A stretch of 64,000 nucleotides of DNA from Lysinibacillus sp. FSL M8-0337 (GCF_038593855.1 NZ_CP151996.1:3658001-3722000); one strand, 5' to 3'; counted from the first letter of the stretch, positions 9,349-18,368 are shown. Program-made: numbers and translations. The notes: generated from the letters alone by a model not told the origin.

Positions 9349-9984
9349 TCAATAAGCACCTGTTCTAGCTAGCACGACATAAAGCGTTTTTACAACAATT
9401 TTTACATCCATCCAAAAAGTTACATGGTCCACATAGTGAATGTCATATGTGATTTTTTGTCCATGCGATATATTAGAGCGACCGTTAATTTGGGCAAGCC
9501 CTGTTAAACCTGGCTTTACTTCCAAACGACGTGCTTGTAATGCGCTATAGCTATTTGTAATTGCAGGAATTTCAGGCCTGGGCCCAACAATACTCATATC
9601 ACCTTTTAATACGTTTAAAAGCTGTGGAATTTCATCAATACTTAACTTACGAAGGACTGCACCGATTTTTGTAATGCGCGTATCTTGGTCAGTTTTAAAA
9701 TAGAAATCATCTGGTATACCATCTGTACATATCACAGGCATGTTGACAGGTGTTGCCTGTATGGACATGGTTCTTAATTTCCATATGATAAAACGTTGAT
9801 GATCATATCCCGTTCGAATTTGTTTGAAAAAGATGGGGCGCCCTGTCGTAATGAGTAATAGGAGGAAAATAGCTATCATAAGAGGAATTGTTAAAAACAA
9901 TAAAACAAGTGCCCCTACTATATCAAAAATTCGTTTTCCATACTGACCGTAAAATGTGAGTGTCTCGGCTGTCTGTACGTGCAA
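9349..9984 (-). CDS. undecaprenyl-phosphate sugar-phosphate transferase
   Basis: Bacterial sugar transferase (PglC/WcaJ C-terminal type) of 211 residues that starts repeat-unit assembly by moving a sugar phosphate onto undecaprenyl phosphate. It has one N-terminal membrane segment (about residues 18-45). The catalytic core includes IIWKLRTM, LRKLSIDEIPQLLNVLKGDM, IVGPRPE and VKPGLTGLAQINGRS. It is the small PglC-like form without the polytopic N-terminal domain. The frame begins with TTG at 9984, with GGGTG upstream. It is the first gene of the polysaccharide run down to 4814. Confidence 0.88.
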   Translation of the reverse strand: MHVQTAETLTFYGQYGKRIFDIVGALVLLFLTIPLMIAIFLLLLITTGRPIFFKQIRTGYDHQRFIIWKLRTMSIQATPVNMPVICTDGIPDDFYFKTDQDTRITKIGAVLRKLSIDEIPQLLNVLKGDMSIVGPRPEIPAITNSYSALQARRLEVKPGLTGLAQINGRSNISHGQKITYDIHYVDHVTFWMDVKIVVKTLYVVLARTGAY

Positions 9985-10082
9985 TACATCACCCTTTTTT
10001 ATTTTTTTAGTGCTTAACTTTATATATTCATTTCGCCCATTTATAGAACTATTTCAGTCCAAGTAAATACTATGTAAAAATG

Positions 10083-10127
10083 ACAAAAGGAATTACGCTA
10101 GAAAAACTTCTAGCATAATTCCTTTCA
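10083..10127 (-). terminator. terminator hairpin after the OsmC gene
   Basis: Near-perfect stem of about 18 bp around a short A-rich loop, followed on the minus strand by TTTTGTCATTTTT. It lies 4 bases past the OsmC stop. Confidence 0.75.
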
Positions 10128-10130
10128 TCA

Positions 10131-10601
10131 TTAAATCTTTGAGGTGGATGGTTGACCATCAGACGAATGATCAATTTGTAGGTGACATTCAATTAGCACA
10201 TTTCCTTTTAAAGCTTTACTAATCATACAAGTTTGTTCTGCTTTATGTGCTAATCGATTAATACGTCTTTCCTCACGCTCCGTGAGATGAGCTACTTTGA
10301 CATTCGGTTTGTGGATAATTTTTTCATATGTAAAAACACCATCCGTTACATCGACAAATCCTTCTGCCTCCATTGATAATGCCACGACAGGAATTTTAGA
10401 ATTTTCAAGTAAAGCAGCAAATGTAATTAAATAACAAGTTGCGGAAGCACCCAATAACATCTCATCCGGATTTGTTCCTATTCCTGGCCCATTCATTTCC
10501 CGAGGAATAGATACATTTGTTTTCAAATGAGCGGCTGATAAATTGCCTGTACCATTTCTTCCTTGTGACCAAGATAAATTCATACTAAACTGATGTTGCA
10601 T
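10131..10601 (-). CDS. OsmC family peroxiredoxin
   Basis: OsmC/Ohr-type protein of 156 residues, a cytoplasmic thiol peroxidase family acting on organic hydroperoxides. The two conserved cysteines are in GASATCYLITFAALLE and KAEQTCMISKAL, and the domain-swapped N-terminal hairpin is present. The ATG at 10601 has GGGGGC upstream. It stands alone, 22 bases downstream of the small membrane protein gene, and is followed by its own terminator. Subfamily (OsmC versus YmaD-like) cannot be settled by eye. Confidence 0.85.
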   Translation of the reverse strand: MQHQFSMNLSWSQGRNGTGNLSAAHLKTNVSIPREMNGPGIGTNPDEMLLGASATCYLITFAALLENSKIPVVALSMEAEGFVDVTDGVFTYEKIIHKPNVKVAHLTEREERRINRLAHKAEQTCMISKALKGNVLIECHLQIDHSSDGQPSTSKI

Positions 10602-10623
10602 ATTGAATTTGCCCCCTTCAACT

Positions 10624-10929
10624 CTAAAACTTTAAATTATAATACAATGTTGAAAATGCCCATCCTGCCATATGAATGAATAACAGAATCCCTAATACTT
10701 GGGCAGTAGAAAACTGCGTACCAAGAATCACTAAAAGGAGTAGCAGATAAATGGAGATAATCGTTATTTTCCAACCAGTCGCCAGTGAATGAACTGTAAT
10801 TTTTTCATATCTTTCATCTAGCCCATTTTTACGTGCAGCCATTCTACGTCCCCACCATAGTCCAAAAAGACCACCTGAAAGTCCTAATACAATACCAAGT
10901 AAGCCTAGCATTTGTTCCAAAGTCATCAT
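10624..10929 (-). CDS. small three-helix membrane protein paired with an XRE regulator
   Basis: A 101-residue protein with three predicted membrane segments (about residues 8-26, 52-70 and 76-96) and a basic cytoplasmic loop after GLWWGRRMAARKNG. It overlaps the preceding XRE gene by 4 bases (ATGA), a sign of coupled translation. Such regulator/membrane-protein pairs are common in Firmicutes and of unknown role. The membrane protein may hold or sense for the regulator, but nothing in the sequence proves this. Two adjacent ATG codons could serve as start. Confidence 0.7.
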   Translation of the reverse strand: MMTLEQMLGLLGIVLGLSGGLFGLWWGRRMAARKNGLDERYEKITVHSLATGWKITIISIYLLLLLVILGTQFSTAQVLGILLFIHMAGWAFSTLYYNLKF

Positions 10930-11132
10930 TCATCACTACCTTCCTCAAAAATAAATACCTCTTCAATACTTAGTTGAAATGATTTTGCAATCTTATACGC
11001 CAGTTCTAAAGACGGATTATAACGACCATTCTCTATCGAAATAATCGTTTGTCTAGAAACACCTAATTTTTCGGATAGCTGTTCCTGTGTCCACCCAAAG
11101 GAAGCCCTTAGCTCCTTTATGCGTTGTTCCAT
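10926..11132 (-). CDS. XRE family transcriptional regulator
   Basis: A 68-residue single-domain helix-turn-helix protein. The HTH is clear: WTQEQLSEKLGVSRQTIISIENGRYNPS, given here as residues about 14-41, followed by LAYKIAKSFQLSIEEVF. It is the Cro/C1-like YozG or PlcR-N type that binds DNA as a dimer. The upstream region carries three copies of a 16-bp palindrome that overlap a good promoter, so autorepression is likely. It is co-transcribed with the small membrane protein. Confidence 0.88.
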   Translation of the reverse strand: MEQRIKELRASFGWTQEQLSEKLGVSRQTIISIENGRYNPSLELAYKIAKSFQLSIEEVFIFEEGSDE

Positions 11133-11148
11133 TTTTCACCACCCCTAT

Positions 11149-11208
11149 GTAAAGCTTACTTTACGTAAAGTGTACTTTACTTTCTTTATTTTGTAAAGCA
11201 TCCTTTAC
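11149..11208 (-). promoter_or_regulatory. triple palindromic operator overlapping the XRE promoter
   Basis: Three copies of GTAAAG-N4-CTTTAC at 11149-11164, 11165-11180 and 11193-11208, the first two abutting. On the minus strand TTTACA (11192-11197) and TACACT (11169-11174) are 17 bases apart and would serve as -35 and -10. Both lie inside operator copies, so binding would block RNA polymerase. Confidence 0.7.
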
Positions 11209-11326
11209 ATATCTTCCTTGAATTGCTTGCATTTTTCATTCCTACGGTTATTGCAACAAGCATTCGAAAACAGCATTCCTAATTTTATGGTAAAATAGAA
11301 AAAACATTTTTTTAGGAGAATTAATA

Positions 11327-11923
11327 ATGACTTTAACAAAGCAACAAGCACTACAAGCACTAAATAAAAACAAATTTATCGGTTTTACGATTACGACAGG
11401 AAACATTATTATGAAAAAGGTAAATAAAACTGACTATAATATTTTTGTCTATGAAGAAGGTAGCGACAAACCATTACATTATGTAGGCTCCATTATGAAC
11501 GTAATGGCAACGATGAGCGATAAAGCTTCAAATAAAGATTTTATTGTCGTTGAACAACTTCCAGAGGAAAAGGAACCCGAAGCGCCTGCTCAAGAACAAA
11601 AACCTGTTGACAAAGCAGTTATTAAAACAACTAATTTAGATGAAGAAAGCCGTGCAATTGCAGGCTATGAAGGACTCTATGAAATAACAGCAAGCGGGCG
11701 CATTATAACAGTGCGAGAAAATCGTCCACTCGCTCGTTGTAATGACGAATACGGTTTCCATATTGTCCGCCTAACAAAAGACGGCACAGCGTCCAATCAT
11801 AATGTCTTCGAACTATGGAAGCAGACATTCCCAGAGCTTGAACAAACACACTTTAAAGGTGCCTTAAAAGCGAAATACGGCACAGGCTGTAAGCTAATTG
11901 ACAAACCTGGCATTCACTTTTAA
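11327..11923 (+). CDS. hypothetical protein with NUMOD4-like C-terminal domain
   Basis: A 198-residue protein. The N-terminal 70 residues are a small alpha/beta unit I do not recognise. A proline/glutamate-rich linker (about 78-100) follows. The C-terminal part, AIAGYEGLYEITASGRIITV and then RLTKDGTASNHNVFELWKQTF, resembles the NUMOD4 module of HNH homing endonucleases and phage HNH proteins. No HNH residues follow, so it is not expected to cut DNA. The ATG has TAGGAG upstream. It is monocistronic, ends at a bidirectional terminator, and could be a domesticated DNA-binding protein. Confidence 0.6.
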   Translation: MTLTKQQALQALNKNKFIGFTITTGNIIMKKVNKTDYNIFVYEEGSDKPLHYVGSIMNVMATMSDKASNKDFIVVEQLPEEKEPEAPAQEQKPVDKAVIKTTNLDEESRAIAGYEGLYEITASGRIITVRENRPLARCNDEYGFHIVRLTKDGTASNHNVFELWKQTFPELEQTHFKGALKAKYGTGCKLIDKPGIHF

Positions 11924-12005
11924 TTTGATTTTTGCTAATGCACTACGTTAACAAAATATCACCTGCATGATAGCATGACAGTTACAATTAAAATTAGACA
12001 AGCTA

Positions 12006-12045
12006 AAAAATCCTTAGCATCCATAAAAGGTGCTAAGGATTTTTT
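12006..12045. terminator. bidirectional terminator between converging genes
   Basis: A 14-bp perfect stem (12006-12019 with 12031-12044) with A and T tracts on both sides. It serves the gene ending at 11923 and the one ending at 12047. Confidence 0.85.
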
Positions 12046-12046
12046 G

Positions 12047-13738
12047 TTATATAAGTAAAGAAAGTATGGCGAGATGCCAAATATGTTCTAATGTATGCCC
12101 TTGTTTTAAAAAATACTTTCCCCACTTATCCTGTTGACGATATATTTTTTTCCATTTTAAAAATTGAGTTATCCATACACGTTCTACCTTTTGAAATCCT
12201 AATGCTGACAACTTCTTACGTTTCCGCCATTCAAACCAATTGGCAGACGTACAAATTGCTCGCCCTTCTCGTTGCACTTCCCCGACTATTATTGGGAGAT
12301 TCGGTAGTTCATAATTTTTAATATATGTAGTATTCGGTGGCAACTCCTGTATAAATCCAATTGCTTCCTCATGAATCAATTGATCATGTCGCAAATAAGC
12401 GATTTCCTGTTTGGTTTGTCCGTACAGTTTATAGCCTTTAAAATAATGTATAAGAAGCTCGGAACGCTTATCGTGTTCCAGCACGGATTGGATATAGATT
12501 TCGTGAAAGTTCGATTTGTTATGACCTCGTTTTGTCTGTAAATAATAAATATGAAATAGCCGTCCACTAAACACCCTACATTTTAGCATTGAAAACCACT
12601 CGTGCAAAGTTGCCTTTGTCAACCAGTATCGCACTTCTCCTAATGTATTGCGTTTCCATTCAACAATTCTGCGATTTGCTTTTACTATTGTTAAAACCGT
12701 TTCATAGAGCACCAATGCATTTCGAAAAAGTCGTTCCCTAATTCCTGTCGTACTCATAATGAATTTTCTTGTAAAATCTAAATGAGTATACCATTCAAAC
12801 TTATAAGGTTCGTAGCCACTGCCAAAATCGTAAAGATGTAAGTTTGTACTATGTGCTTGCAGCATATTTTCCTTCTCAATCAATCGTCCAGGTCCGAACA
12901 TATTGAAATCCGGCTCATGCCCCATTGTGTGACAAAAGTTTCTACCTCGACAGCAAATATCTACTGTAAAGCCAATCCAAATATTTTCAAATTGCAAACG
13001 ATGAACTTGTAAACCCAATACTGCATCTTGTTGTTTTGCAAGCTGTTCAATAAATGTCCGCGTCCGCTCTTTTGTAAATCCACTCGTATCTACTTTCTTT
13101 TGCCATCTTCTTTCGAACAACTGAAACATAGTATCTAAATTTCCATCCTCAACTTTTTGAAACATAAGTTGACCATATGCTTTTAATCGTTTCTCTCGAC
13201 GATGAATACTTTTAAATTTACGCTTATGCTTCTTTAAAAAATCCGATAATTCAATTGCTCTAAAATCTATATAAGGTGTGACCACACGAAAAATTGAATG
13301 AGGCAATTGCCGTTCTAAAGTATACTTTTCTAAAATCTGAGAAGTATCCTTACTTTCCAGCAAACCATGGAACAAGAAAAGAACCCGTTTATATTGGTTT
13401 GTCAGTTCTTTTAATAAATATTGCACCACTCGCTCTTTCCAAATTTTCTCGGAAATCACCTCCATATAAGAAGCAAGTCCTTGTCCTAAAAAGCTAAATT
13501 GATGAATGCCACCAAATCGAATAGCATGAACAAATGGAAAAAACGCAATCGGCTCTCCACTATGCTCAACTACGTAAATTTCCACATTTTCTTCGCACCC
13601 AAGTATCGTCCACCACGTCGACACCCAACCATACTCTATAAATGGATTATCGTTTTTTTCACGTTCAAGTATTTCAGACCAAGTTTCCTTATACGACTCA
13701 AGCTCGTCAATCGTTGTCACGAGTCTATACTCTAGCAC
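12047..13738 (-). CDS. large GNAT-domain (CelD/FemAB-like) protein, paralogue 2
   Basis: About 563 residues, homologous end to end with the gene at 6527-8200. Shared blocks are NDNPFIEYGWVSTWW, VLFLFHGLLESKDTS, VTPYIDF, WQKKVDTSGFT, LYDFGSGYEPYKFEWYT and the C-terminal WFEWRKRKKLSALGFQKV. The acyltransferase-type region covers roughly residues 1-330, followed by a shared C-terminal module of unknown role. It lies 3.7 kb from the polysaccharide cluster, alone. The frame opens at GTG 13750, which overlaps GGAG; GTG at 13738, 11 bases from AGGAG, is a better start. A role in surface polymer modification is inferred from the paralogue. Confidence 0.6.
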   Translation of the reverse strand: MLEYRLVTTIDELESYKETWSEILEREKNDNPFIEYGWVSTWWTILGCEENVEIYVVEHSGEPIAFFPFVHAIRFGGIHQFSFLGQGLASYMEVISEKIWKERVVQYLLKELTNQYKRVLFLFHGLLESKDTSQILEKYTLERQLPHSIFRVVTPYIDFRAIELSDFLKKHKRKFKSIHRREKRLKAYGQLMFQKVEDGNLDTMFQLFERRWQKKVDTSGFTKERTRTFIEQLAKQQDAVLGLQVHRLQFENIWIGFTVDICCRGRNFCHTMGHEPDFNMFGPGRLIEKENMLQAHSTNLHLYDFGSGYEPYKFEWYTHLDFTRKFIMSTTGIRERLFRNALVLYETVLTIVKANRRIVEWKRNTLGEVRYWLTKATLHEWFSMLKCRVFSGRLFHIYYLQTKRGHNKSNFHEIYIQSVLEHDKRSELLIHYFKGYKLYGQTKQEIAYLRHDQLIHEEAIGFIQELPPNTTYIKNYELPNLPIIVGEVQREGRAICTSANWFEWRKRKKLSALGFQKVERVWITQFLKWKKIYRQQDKWGKYFLKQGHTLEHIWHLAILSLLI

Positions 13739-13909
13739 GTGTGTAGTCACTCCTTTTTGCCTTCAATAACAAAGCATCACGTTCTTTGCCAAACGCTTAT
13801 TTTCTAGTGTTACACTTCGCATCCTATTTCAGCACTTAGTAGCCACTATATTCATATAAGAACAAAATTAGAACAACTAGCACGGTCCTTGACCATAATC
13901 CAATGAATG

Positions 13910-13970
13910 AAAGAGACTGGGACAAAAGCGAAAAAGTGTTAGATTAACTACAATCAATCTAACACTTTTT
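13910..13970. repeat. GGGAC/GTGTTAGATT repeat, short copy, also a terminator
   Basis: Begins with GAGACTGGGACAAAA and ends in a perfect 15-bp hairpin (13931-13945 with 13956-13970). The hairpin arms are identical to those at 23831-23870, and the start matches the fuller copy at 23631. The hairpin also sits where a terminator for the TspO-like gene (ends 14004) is expected. Confidence 0.65.
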
Positions 13971-14003
13971 GCTATGTCGTTGATGGCTGTTACCGTCAAC
14001 TAG

Positions 14004-14717
14004 TTACTCTTTCCGCTTTCCTACAAAAATCCATATCAAGAGCACTATGCTATACAGTATAGGCATATAAAATAAACTTCCTGCATCCACTCCATTTTTG
14101 ACAGCAATGCCGATAAAAGCCCAAATAATAACTAGTGGAAACACAACATCTACTTCTACAGTGCGTATATAAATGGCAAGACATGTAGCGACAAAGAGCA
14201 ATAAATTTGCCCACCATATTTCAGAAATACCAAAACCATTCCATTGATAATATTTTAGTACAAAACTAATATTTGCCATTAAGGCTACACTAATCCAGCC
14301 TAAATAAATCGAGAATGGTAATCTTCCTGCAAAACGAGTATCCCCTTTTGGATAACTACTGTATATCAAGATTAAGCTTATAAGGAGACCTACCATCATT
14401 ACAATGGATAATACGAAATATGCATAATGCCAACATAAAAGCCACGCAATATTAAACAAACACGTTAATGTAACTAGATTGATAATGGCGGTCTCCTGAT
14501 TTTCTGCTTTCGAAAATAGATGAAGAAAAATCCATATACCCAAAACAATATAAATCACAATCCAAATGGCAAAAACATAGCCTGCTGGTGTGAAAAGCAC
14601 TTCTAATTGATTGGATATTTCCGCTGTTGTTTTGCCATTAATACCAATTGTACTTGCTAAACCATTGATAATAATCATTGCTATATAACTTAACAGTGCA
14701 ACCCATTTCATAGCCAT
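14004..14717 (-). CDS. TspO/MBR-like tryptophan-rich membrane protein
   Basis: Integral membrane protein of 237 residues with about seven hydrophobic segments. FTPAGYVFAIWIVIYIVLG, many tryptophans (LLCWHYAYF, YYQWNGFGISEIWWAN) and the overall layout fit the larger Firmicutes branch annotated as TspO/MBR-related. Classical TspO has five helices and about 160 residues, so this is an extended relative and porphyrin binding should not be assumed. It is monocistronic; an ATG with GGAGGGATGG upstream fixes the start. Confidence 0.65.
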   Translation of the reverse strand: MAMKWVALLSYIAMIIINGLASTIGINGKTTAEISNQLEVLFTPAGYVFAIWIVIYIVLGIWIFLHLFSKAENQETAIINLVTLTCLFNIAWLLCWHYAYFVLSIVMMVGLLISLILIYSSYPKGDTRFAGRLPFSIYLGWISVALMANISFVLKYYQWNGFGISEIWWANLLLFVATCLAIYIRTVEVDVVFPLVIIWAFIGIAVKNGVDAGSLFYMPILYSIVLLIWIFVGKRKE

Positions 14718-14872
14718 CCCTCCTTATTTTTATCTATATAAGTTACTATATAGCCTTTTAATTATTGATATACATGTTTCCTTTAAAAACACGCTCTCCC
14801 CTTTTATACCTGTAGTGGCTACTTTTAAAACAGTCCATGATGAACAGAGACCGCTCGTTTCTACTCAAGGAC

Positions 14873-14912
14873 ATAAAAAAATAGAATGATCTACAGTTGG
14901 AGATCGTTCTAT
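14873..14912 (-). terminator. terminator of hemAT
   Basis: Twelve-bp stem (14881-14892 with 14901-14912, one G-T pair) followed on the minus strand by a seven-T run. Confidence 0.8.
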
Positions 14913-14944
14913 CTTAGTGAAAAATTTATCAGTATATGTGTTCT

Positions 14945-16270
14945 CTACAAATGCATGGCTGTCTGATATAAACTATCGGCTGTACTGGCAACAGTGCGTG
15001 TTTCGTTCCCAATAGAGCCAATTACCTTTTCTAAATTTTTTACATCCGTTTCTACCTGTACAATACATCGCTCATTTTCCACAATAGCTTGTAGGATATC
15101 GTGAAATTTCGATTGTGTTTCAACAGCAGCCTCCACACCATCTGCCACGCTTTCTTCAATACGATCAATCATTTCAACCGCACGCATCGTTAAAGTAGTA
15201 GATGTTTGAACAAGCTTCGTAATTTCCTCGACAGATTGTTTTGACTGTTCAGCTAAATTGCGTACCTCCTGAGCAACTACCGCGAATCCTTTACCATGTT
15301 CACCTGCTCTTGCCGCTTCAATAGAGGCATTTAAGGCAAGCAAATTGGTTTGATCTGCAATGGCTTTGACGAGCAAAACAATATCAATAATACGATCCGA
15401 AGACACTTTTAAGTTGCCGATTAATGCACCCATTTCTTCTGTCCGGTTATAAATATGGCGCATCTCTTGTTCCAACTTCATGACATGTTGATTACCAACA
15501 TCTGCATCTTGATTAATATGATGAACAGTCTCGACATTTCTTTCAATTACTTGTGCAATCATCGTCGTTTGAACATCTACTTCATCAATAGACGAATTTG
15601 TTTCTTCCGTTAAATTAGCCAAATCTTGACTGATTAAAGATATCTTTTGTTTTAGCTCATTTTTAATGTGATTGTATTGATCATTTCTTATTTTAACGTT
15701 TTCCTTTTCGTATTCTTCCAACACAATTTGCATTTCAAGATTAATTAATTTTGAAATAGTTAGCATAATTTGCTCACGAAGAGCAGGTGCTGTCATCTCT
15801 TTCACAATCAAATTGATGATTGCTTCTTGGATATGTTGAAAAGTACCCATATACCACTTTGGTTCTAGGCCAATTTTAAAATGCATGCGAGCTAGCTTTC
15901 TTTTTCTTTCAATTGCTTCTACATTAAAAGCTCCATCAAACATTGCAATTAAATAGTTCCCTAATGTTTTTTTCAAGCGATCGATTTGGGTACGCTCCTC
16001 AATGATTTTACGCAACGATGGAACAGCGAGTATGTTTTGGTAAAATACAGCCGTTACTTCTTCGATACCGTCGCGAACAAATGGCTGACATGCTTTTATT
16101 ATGTAGAGATCTTCTCGTTTAAGCCCTATTAATACCATCTGTTTTTCTAACTCTGGCATAGTAGACAATTCTATAACTGGTTCAAAGCCATCTTCCAAAC
16201 TAAACAATTCATCTTTAGAAGCTTCTAACTTCCGTTTCCACCATTTCGCCACATTCTCCACCTCAATCAC
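14945..16270 (-). CDS. hemAT: heme-based aerotaxis transducer HemAT
   Basis: Soluble globin-coupled chemoreceptor of 441 residues. The N-terminal sensor globin (about 35-185) has a probable proximal heme ligand His130 in [19 protein letters not shown] and a distal-side Tyr77 in AVFYQNIL. The C-terminal half is a methyl-accepting signalling coiled coil with the conserved tip [19 protein letters not shown]. There are no membrane segments, as in Bacillus HemAT. It should bind O2 and signal to CheA through CheW. It is transcribed divergently from the MerR-B12 gene and ends at its own terminator. Confidence 0.93.
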   Translation of the reverse strand: MIEVENVAKWWKRKLEASKDELFSLEDGFEPVIELSTMPELEKQMVLIGLKREDLYIIKACQPFVRDGIEEVTAVFYQNILAVPSLRKIIEERTQIDRLKKTLGNYLIAMFDGAFNVEAIERKRKLARMHFKIGLEPKWYMGTFQHIQEAIINLIVKEMTAPALREQIMLTISKLINLEMQIVLEEYEKENVKIRNDQYNHIKNELKQKISLISQDLANLTEETNSSIDEVDVQTTMIAQVIERNVETVHHINQDADVGNQHVMKLEQEMRHIYNRTEEMGALIGNLKVSSDRIIDIVLLVKAIADQTNLLALNASIEAARAGEHGKGFAVVAQEVRNLAEQSKQSVEEITKLVQTSTTLTMRAVEMIDRIEESVADGVEAAVETQSKFHDILQAIVENERCIVQVETDVKNLEKVIGSIGNETRTVASTADSLYQTAMHL

Positions 16271-16399
16271 ATAATTGTTTAGTACCTGTATATCATGAAA
16301 AATTAAACATTGTCAAACTATTAGTTATAATAGTTATACAAAAATTATACAAATTATGTGTTATCGTTTAAAATAGAGCTATAGGTTTAAATTTTCCAC

Positions 16400-16429
16400 T
16401 TGATAAATCTACAGTATAATTGTTATGAT
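16400..16429 (+). promoter_or_regulatory. putative sigma-A promoter of the MerR-B12 gene
   Basis: TTGATA (16400-16405) and TATGAT (16424-16429) separated by 18 bases, 40 bases upstream of the ATG. The region is AT-rich, so this is a moderate prediction. Confidence 0.4.
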
Positions 16430-16469
16430 AATTCGATACTTTTCAAACTGGAAAGAGGGTTGACGAACA

Positions 16470-17378
16470 ATGACATCTGTCAATTCAACAACATGGCATT
16501 ATAATATTAAACAAGTTTCTGAAGTAACGGGTCTTTCTAAGCAAGTCATTCGAAAATGGGAAGAACGCTATCAACTTGTTGAACCAAAGCGATTAGACAA
16601 CGGCCATAGAGTTTACACAGAACAAGATATTCAAATACTGCTAAAGGTACGAAAACTATCCCAACAAGGATATTCTATAAAACAAGCAGCCACAGTTGTC
16701 AAAACAATGGAGCCAGAACAAGAATCAGATTCTAAACCAATTCCTGTTCCAACTATCCAACACGAAATGAACGATTATGTTTTTCTTCTACTAGAAAAAG
16801 GGGCGCATTGTGACGAAATTGAAATTAACCGAATTCTTCAAGATGCCCATTATGCGCTTGGCTTACCCAAATTTCTATCGACTGTAGTTATTCCTTTGTT
16901 ACATGAAGTAGGTATGCGATGGGAAAAAGCGGAATGGTCAGAATATCAGGAAGCTGTTATCACGATGGTGATCCGAGATTATTTAGTACAGATTAGACGC
17001 AACTATCAATATAAAGACAACGCCCCGCTCATTATGGGGGCATGTTTACCAGGGGAATATCATGAAGTCCCACTCCATATTTTGCTTTTACAAGCGATGT
17101 TGCTCGGATGGAAGTCATTTTTAATAGGGAGCTCACCTGCACTAGGGGCAATTGAATCGCTCGTTTCGAAGTTTCAGCCTCAAATTGTTATATTGTCTGC
17201 TCTAACAACTATGCCTTTTGAAATGCACCCTGCTCTCTTACAGCAATTAGAGGATTTTGCTTCAAAGTATCCATCTATACAATTTTATTTAGGTGGAGCT
17301 GGCGCAATCGAATATACAAAAGATAAAGACTTACATTTCATTACCATTGCTCAAACGATTGAGGAAGTCTTCCAATAA
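16470..17378 (+). CDS. MerR-type regulator with cobalamin-binding-like domain
   Basis: A 302-residue protein: MerR winged helix-turn-helix (about 10-80, VSEVTGLSKQVIRKWEERY), four-helix B12 cap region (about 95-180) and Rossmann-like B12 domain (about 185-300). This is the layout of light-sensing CarH/LitR repressors. The lower ligand pattern is kept in part: GEYHEVP with His198, but Pro201 replaces the usual Gly. In the cap, Trp151-x9-Glu161 is kept while the His that caps adenosylcobalamin is Ala162. It may therefore bind B12 differently or not respond to light. It is divergent from hemAT. Confidence 0.8.
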   Translation: MTSVNSTTWHYNIKQVSEVTGLSKQVIRKWEERYQLVEPKRLDNGHRVYTEQDIQILLKVRKLSQQGYSIKQAATVVKTMEPEQESDSKPIPVPTIQHEMNDYVFLLLEKGAHCDEIEINRILQDAHYALGLPKFLSTVVIPLLHEVGMRWEKAEWSEYQEAVITMVIRDYLVQIRRNYQYKDNAPLIMGACLPGEYHEVPLHILLLQAMLLGWKSFLIGSSPALGAIESLVSKFQPQIVILSALTTMPFEMHPALLQQLEDFASKYPSIQFYLGGAGAIEYTKDKDLHFITIAQTIEEVFQ

Positions 17379-17587
17379 CCCTATACGGTCTACAGATGGA
17401 AGGGAAGCTTGATACTGCTCCTTTTCATTTGTACGAGCTGTAAGTTTATTTGCTAATTAGTGTTTTCCTGCTCTACATAGATAGCAAGATTGTATATTTT
17501 TAACAGCTTATCCTCATATAAACCCTTGAATTGCATATATTTTGTAAAACGGACTTCAGATTATAATGGGGCGGGGGAATTTCGCAG

Positions 17588-18283
17588 TTGAGTGCAATGA
17601 TACTTGGAGGATTTCTTTTTTTCAGCGTGAGTATAGGAGGAACAATTGCTTGGGTTTTCTCTAAGCTTTTTCAACATACAACCCAGGGCTTATCATTATT
17701 ATGTGGCGGATTTTTAGTGGGATTGCTTATACTAGACATCATTCCATCCTCATTTCAAATGTACAAGTCTTTTGGCATCATACTAGGCATTCTCATCGGC
17801 TATTTAGTTTTTCAACTACTTAGTAGTTTATTTCACCCGACTAATTATCAAAATCCCTCCGTTTCCTTGCTCGCCATTGCAATGGTCATTCATACAATCC
17901 CAATCAGTCTTACAGTAGGTAATTTACTAGGAAACTCTGCATTAAGTATAACGATCACAGCTTCCATTATTCTTCATCATCTTCCTGAAGGATTTGCACT
18001 TACAACAGCCTTTCTCTCACAAAGTGAAAAGCTATGGAAGCTATTTATTTATTTCATCGGATTCTCCATTTTCTTTATCATTTTTATTTTAATTGGTCAG
18101 TATTGGGATTTAACAATAAGAGCACAAGGAATATTAATGGGCTTATCAATCGGGTTAATCGGGACGGCTAGTATTTCAGAGTTTATTTTGCACCATGTAC
18201 AAACAGTCACTTTAAAAGCCTTTCTCACCTATATATTATTAGGCTATTTTTTAAGCTATATGTTCCACGTACTTGCAGGATGA
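17588..18283 (+). CDS. ZIP family metal transporter
   Basis: Integral membrane protein of 231 residues with about eight helices, expected to carry Zn2+ or other divalent metals. The binuclear metal site is visible in helix 4 (MVIHTIPISLTVG) and helix 5 (ILHHLPEGFALTTAF). The histidine-rich cytoplasmic loop of longer ZIPs is reduced to LFHPTNYQNP. The frame starts with TTG at 17588, about 10 bases after a G-rich ribosome binding site; ATG at 17597 is possible. No Zur-type palindrome was recognised upstream. Confidence 0.85.
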   Translation: MSAMILGGFLFFSVSIGGTIAWVFSKLFQHTTQGLSLLCGGFLVGLLILDIIPSSFQMYKSFGIILGILIGYLVFQLLSSLFHPTNYQNPSVSLLAIAMVIHTIPISLTVGNLLGNSALSITITASIILHHLPEGFALTTAFLSQSEKLWKLFIYFIGFSIFFIIFILIGQYWDLTIRAQGILMGLSIGLIGTASISEFILHHVQTVTLKAFLTYILLGYFLSYMFHVLAG

Positions 18284-18290
18284 ATTGTGT

Positions 18291-18313
18291 CAAAATTGTT
18301 TCGGTGACTGGCA
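18291..18313 (-). repeat. GTGCC family repeat, copy 2
   Basis: On the minus strand reads GTGCCAGTCACCGAAACAAT and onward, just after the ZIP gene stop and just before the disrupted terminator. Confidence 0.55.
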
Positions 18314-18368
18314 CGTAAAAAAAACCACTTTTGAAGTGACCCCTAAAAGTTAGACACGGTTATTTCAT

